From Priapulus caudatus (lineage: Eukaryota > Priapulida > Priapulimorpha > Priapulimorphida > Priapulidae): a stretch of 38,542 nt of DNA. Where the stretch lies: contig NW_014577163.1 in the NCBI RefSeq assembly GCF_000485595.1, positions 29,441 through 67,982 on the forward strand, read 5' to 3'. A program made the position numbers and the translations under genes. Of this stretch, positions 36,201 through 38,542 are shown in pieces (positions within the stretch are counted from its first letter, which is position 1; every line of letters begins with the position of its first letter). The notes beneath the pieces are model-generated. The model was not told the DNA's origin and made no database searches. It was given only the letters and a program-made list of their open reading frames with translations.

Positions 36201-36524
36201 TCACTAAACAAGTAACACATGTATAAAGACACTTCATTCTATTATATCCACGAACGTCACGGAAATATTCTGTTTATCACTATATCTGATACGATTAAAT
36301 TTAGTACCTCGTGATTTAACATTATATACAAGTATTTCAACAAACACAATTATTTCACATATCTGCCCTACTAAGGTGTCTACGGCCTAGCGTGCTACAC
36401 GGCGCATGTACTATGGCAGCTTCCCGGTCTTTGCGTATTTTTTAGTGGCGTGCCTCCAACGTTTCACTGTCCACCATATATCAAGGGCTGTGATCAGCGG
36501 ACGCACCGTGTGTTTTACCCGGTA

Positions 36525-36580
36525 GAAATGAGCAATAGAAATGAGCAATCGAGATGAACAATAGAAATGAGCAATCGAGA
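36525..36580. repeat. 26-bp tandem duplication
   Basis: CAATAGAAATGAGCAATCGA followed by GATG occurs twice in tandem, beside the 36.6-kb hairpin. Confidence 0.88.
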
Positions 36581-36620
36581 TGCGAGGCTATAATTATATC
36601 ACTTAGCAACAACATGAAAT

Positions 36621-36657
36621 CAAGAGCGGATAATACCGATGATATTATCCGCTCTTG
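36621..36657. other. Perfect 14-bp stem hairpin
   Basis: CAAGAGCGGATAAT and ATTATCCGCTCTTG enclose a 9-base loop. The stem is followed by no T-run on either strand, and no associated gene was recognised. Confidence 0.85.
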
Positions 36658-37211
36658 GTGAAATGTACATGCGGGATGATTCATAGTGTAAACACGTAGT
36701 TTACATAAGTTTTCAGAATGCAACTCCTATTTAAAATTACATTGCCAGCAGATTATTCTTGTGATAACTAGCTTGGGCAACAACAACAGGTTTAATGGAG
36801 TATGTGAAATACGAGTCTACTACGACCAGGCGTTTTGTGCATGAAACACAGCCGCTAATATTGGTTGTTTATGCACGGGTAGCAAGAATGGTTGTACACG
36901 ACTTTGCACACGAGTCGTGCAGTGGAGCGGAGTCTCGAAGTCGCTGTTTCTTTACAATAGATGCTACCCCTCCCTGGCTGAACTTGGACACGATCGAGAT
37001 GTGTGAAACCGTGCGGCCAATAGCGGTTTCACGCTATCTGTGCTACGGCGTAGGCATATTAATTACCCACATAAACAGGCTGTGTATGTAGAGGTCTATT
37101 ATAAAACGGGAGCATCTGCTAGGCATCTCTCGGGCGGCCGACTGGCTAACATGACTAAGGATGAGTTACTTCATTGTTTGGGGTGGATTCGTGTAGACTA
37201 TATTAAGCGCA

Positions 37212-37550
37212 TATATAAAGCAACGCGAAGCGTTGAGTCTTCAGTCTTAATCTCGTTCTGTGCCTGCGTACGTGTGTATCATCGTTCATCTTCAGTACGT
37301 AAGTTGTTCTTTTCAAGCCGTTGGCTTAGGGGTTGTTACTACTCTATCTTGATTTACTTTGTACTGTCTTATCGTGTATCTATCTCTTCTCGAATATCCA
37401 TTTCTTATATTTCTTAACGTAGACGTTCTTTATAGCAGTTGTGAGAGAAGCACCTTGCACTGTTTGTCTTGACACCTTCCTTGTACTATCGTGCTAGTAA
37501 TCTATTGCTACATGATCTTTCTTGTAATAAATCTATCTTTCGTGGCACTG
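37212..37550 (+). promoter_or_regulatory. TATA/initiator followed by AATAAA: LTR-like or short transcription unit
   Basis: A strong TATATAAAG at 37,212-37,220 is followed about 30 bp later by TCAGTC (37,241-37,246), a good animal initiator at the right spacing. An AATAAA lies about 280 bp downstream (near 37,527) with a GT/T-rich stretch behind it. This arrangement fits the R region of an LTR or a small unit. Neither flanking repeats nor a coding product were recognised. Confidence 0.35.
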
Positions 37551-37944
37551 TCTACTCTCTTGTTCTTGTGAGTATTAAGTGTTAACATTTCTACGCACTT
37601 CTCGTTAGACGTAATTACGCGCTTATAATAGCATTAGTTTACCATTGCGTTTTCAAGGTCTGCCTTTTGTCGTTTTTTCGGCTCTATAAAACAGCGGGTA
37701 AAACTACGTCCGTACATACGGTCCATTGCTATTACGAATTCTATACGCAGATTCACCTAATAATGTATTGTACAAATCAACTATCAGTTAACAAATATTA
37801 ACAGTGGCGATTGCAGACGCTTGCCAGCACGTTTATAATTGATTGGCGACACTTTATTAGGTCGCGACCTCCATGTTGAGTGTCACCGCGCCGGTGAAAT
37901 TGAGTGGGAAGAGACAGCGTTCTATAACTGAACTAAGCACTGAC

Positions 37945-38014
37945 TTCTCTCTCTCTCTCTCTCTATGTGTGTATATTATATGTGTATATATGTATTTATT
38001 TATTTATTTATTTA
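37945..38014. repeat. (TC)n and (TTTA)n microsatellites
   Basis: About ten TC units to 37,964, then GTGTATAT and five TTTA units at 37,993-38,014. Confidence 0.93.
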
Positions 38015-38308
38015 TTCTTGAGCCAGCTCTCATTTACTCACGATGACTTCTGAGACTAAATGTCTTATTAAGTCGATAGCCGAAACCATAATATGACAGA
38101 AGATACCGTTCGTTTATCGACCTCAAGATCGGATCGTGCCAATCCCGCTCTCTAGCGAATTCTATTACCGCGAATAAACACTAGCGGACATCTCTGGTAA
38201 ACACGCGAGAGGCTACAATCGCGTGACAGATAAACGTCGCCGATAACAAAAGCTCCTCACGTGCCTACTGCCGAGTCATTACGGGAGTCGGTTTACGCGA
38301 TCATGTGC

Positions 38309-38419
38309 GCATCGGAGAAGCTATATAGAGATATAGGGAGAAAGCACACGGACACGTGCATGCGCGCATCGGAGAAGCTATATAGAGATAGGGAGAAAGC
38401 ACACGGACACGTGCATGCG
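38309..38419. repeat. 57-bp tandem duplication
   Basis: GCATCGGAGAAGCTATATAG through ACACGTGCATGCGC is repeated directly at 38,309 and 38,366. The second copy lacks a TAT triplet. Confidence 0.95.
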
Positions 38420-38542
38420 CGCGCACACACACACAGGCGCGATTAAACAATCACATCAGTACATATTTCAAGTGAATGGCTTATAATATATACATCTATA
38501 GTGCTCCACTCACCGAGCGACTCAATATTATATATATATATA

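Larger units (their letters stand above)
27981..38542 (-). other. Upstream intron and/or 5' flank of the PCBP gene
   Basis: About 10.5 kb upstream of the first visible exon. I searched the minus strand by eye for the expected KH1 start (an exon ending ..LLM-GK before a GT donor) and for its start codon and found neither, so they probably lie beyond 38,542. The stretch holds microsatellites, a candidate 1.1-kb inverted-repeat element (32.3-33.4 kb), a foldback element, a second copy of the 8-bp-TSD MITE, and a possible LTR-like unit near 37.2 kb, each listed separately. About 29.6-31.4 kb is AT-rich with no gene signal. Confidence 0.6.

Noticed and set aside
36795-37417. Two overlapping plus-strand open frames
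   Set aside because: No motifs; the second runs across the TATA/initiator sequence and looks like chance.

Overview
The window is invertebrate-type animal nuclear DNA. It has small exons in long introns with GT/AG borders, dense (CA)n, (GT)n, (AT)n and (ACGC)n microsatellites, many small inverted-repeat transposons, and a fragment of an L1/Tx1-like LINE. CpG is frequent, which argues against a methylated vertebrate genome. Telomere-type TTAGGG units occur inside a transposon-like element. A marine invertebrate is plausible, but the species cannot be named from this sequence. There are no bacterial operons, no rRNA, no CRISPR array, and no tRNA that I could fold.

The only host gene I can support is on the minus strand and covers about 6.6-28.0 kb. 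It encodes a poly(C)-binding protein (PCBP / alpha-CP / hnRNP E family; relatives include Drosophila mub) with three KH RNA-binding domains. Ten coding exons were placed by hand: 27957-27980 (24 bp), 25696-25728 (33 bp), 15531-15647, 14265-14390, 13618-13746, 11899-12024, 11062-11155, 10441-10603, 9218-9337 and 6638-6947. All phases agree. The exons sum to 1242 bp, which is 413 codons plus a stop. The start codon and the first strand of KH1 are missing; they should lie upstream, and I could not find them between 27,981 and the window end.

The rest is intron, flank and repeats. 1-6.6 kb is flank downstream of the gene, with a diverged duplicated repeat at 0.74-1.38 kb and one copy of a dispersed repeat at 5.85-6.08 kb. 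The 10-kb intron (15,648-25,695) holds a 0.6-kb GT-rich block, the second copy of that dispersed repeat, a possible solo LTR with a heat-shock element and a hairpin near 18.9-19.5 kb, a 28-bp-arm hairpin at 22.5 kb, two minisatellites (39 bp and 17 bp units) and the LINE reverse-transcriptase fragment (24.8-25.5 kb, antisense to the gene). The next intron holds a nested transposon: a 142-bp MITE with a perfect 8-bp target duplication inside a larger element with its own inverted repeats. A second MITE copy at 35.5 kb has a different perfect 8-bp duplication. Two inverted copies of a 240-256-bp foldback element carrying TTAGGG units lie at 13.35-13.59 kb and 35.04-35.29 kb; the first sits about 30 bp past a PCBP splice donor. 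A possible LTR-like promoter/poly(A) unit lies at 37.2-37.55 kb.

Nothing here is clearly a new biological system. The most useful novelties are the two small transposon families (foldback and 8-bp-TSD MITE) and the split of the KH1 RNA-contact loop across two in-frame microexons.
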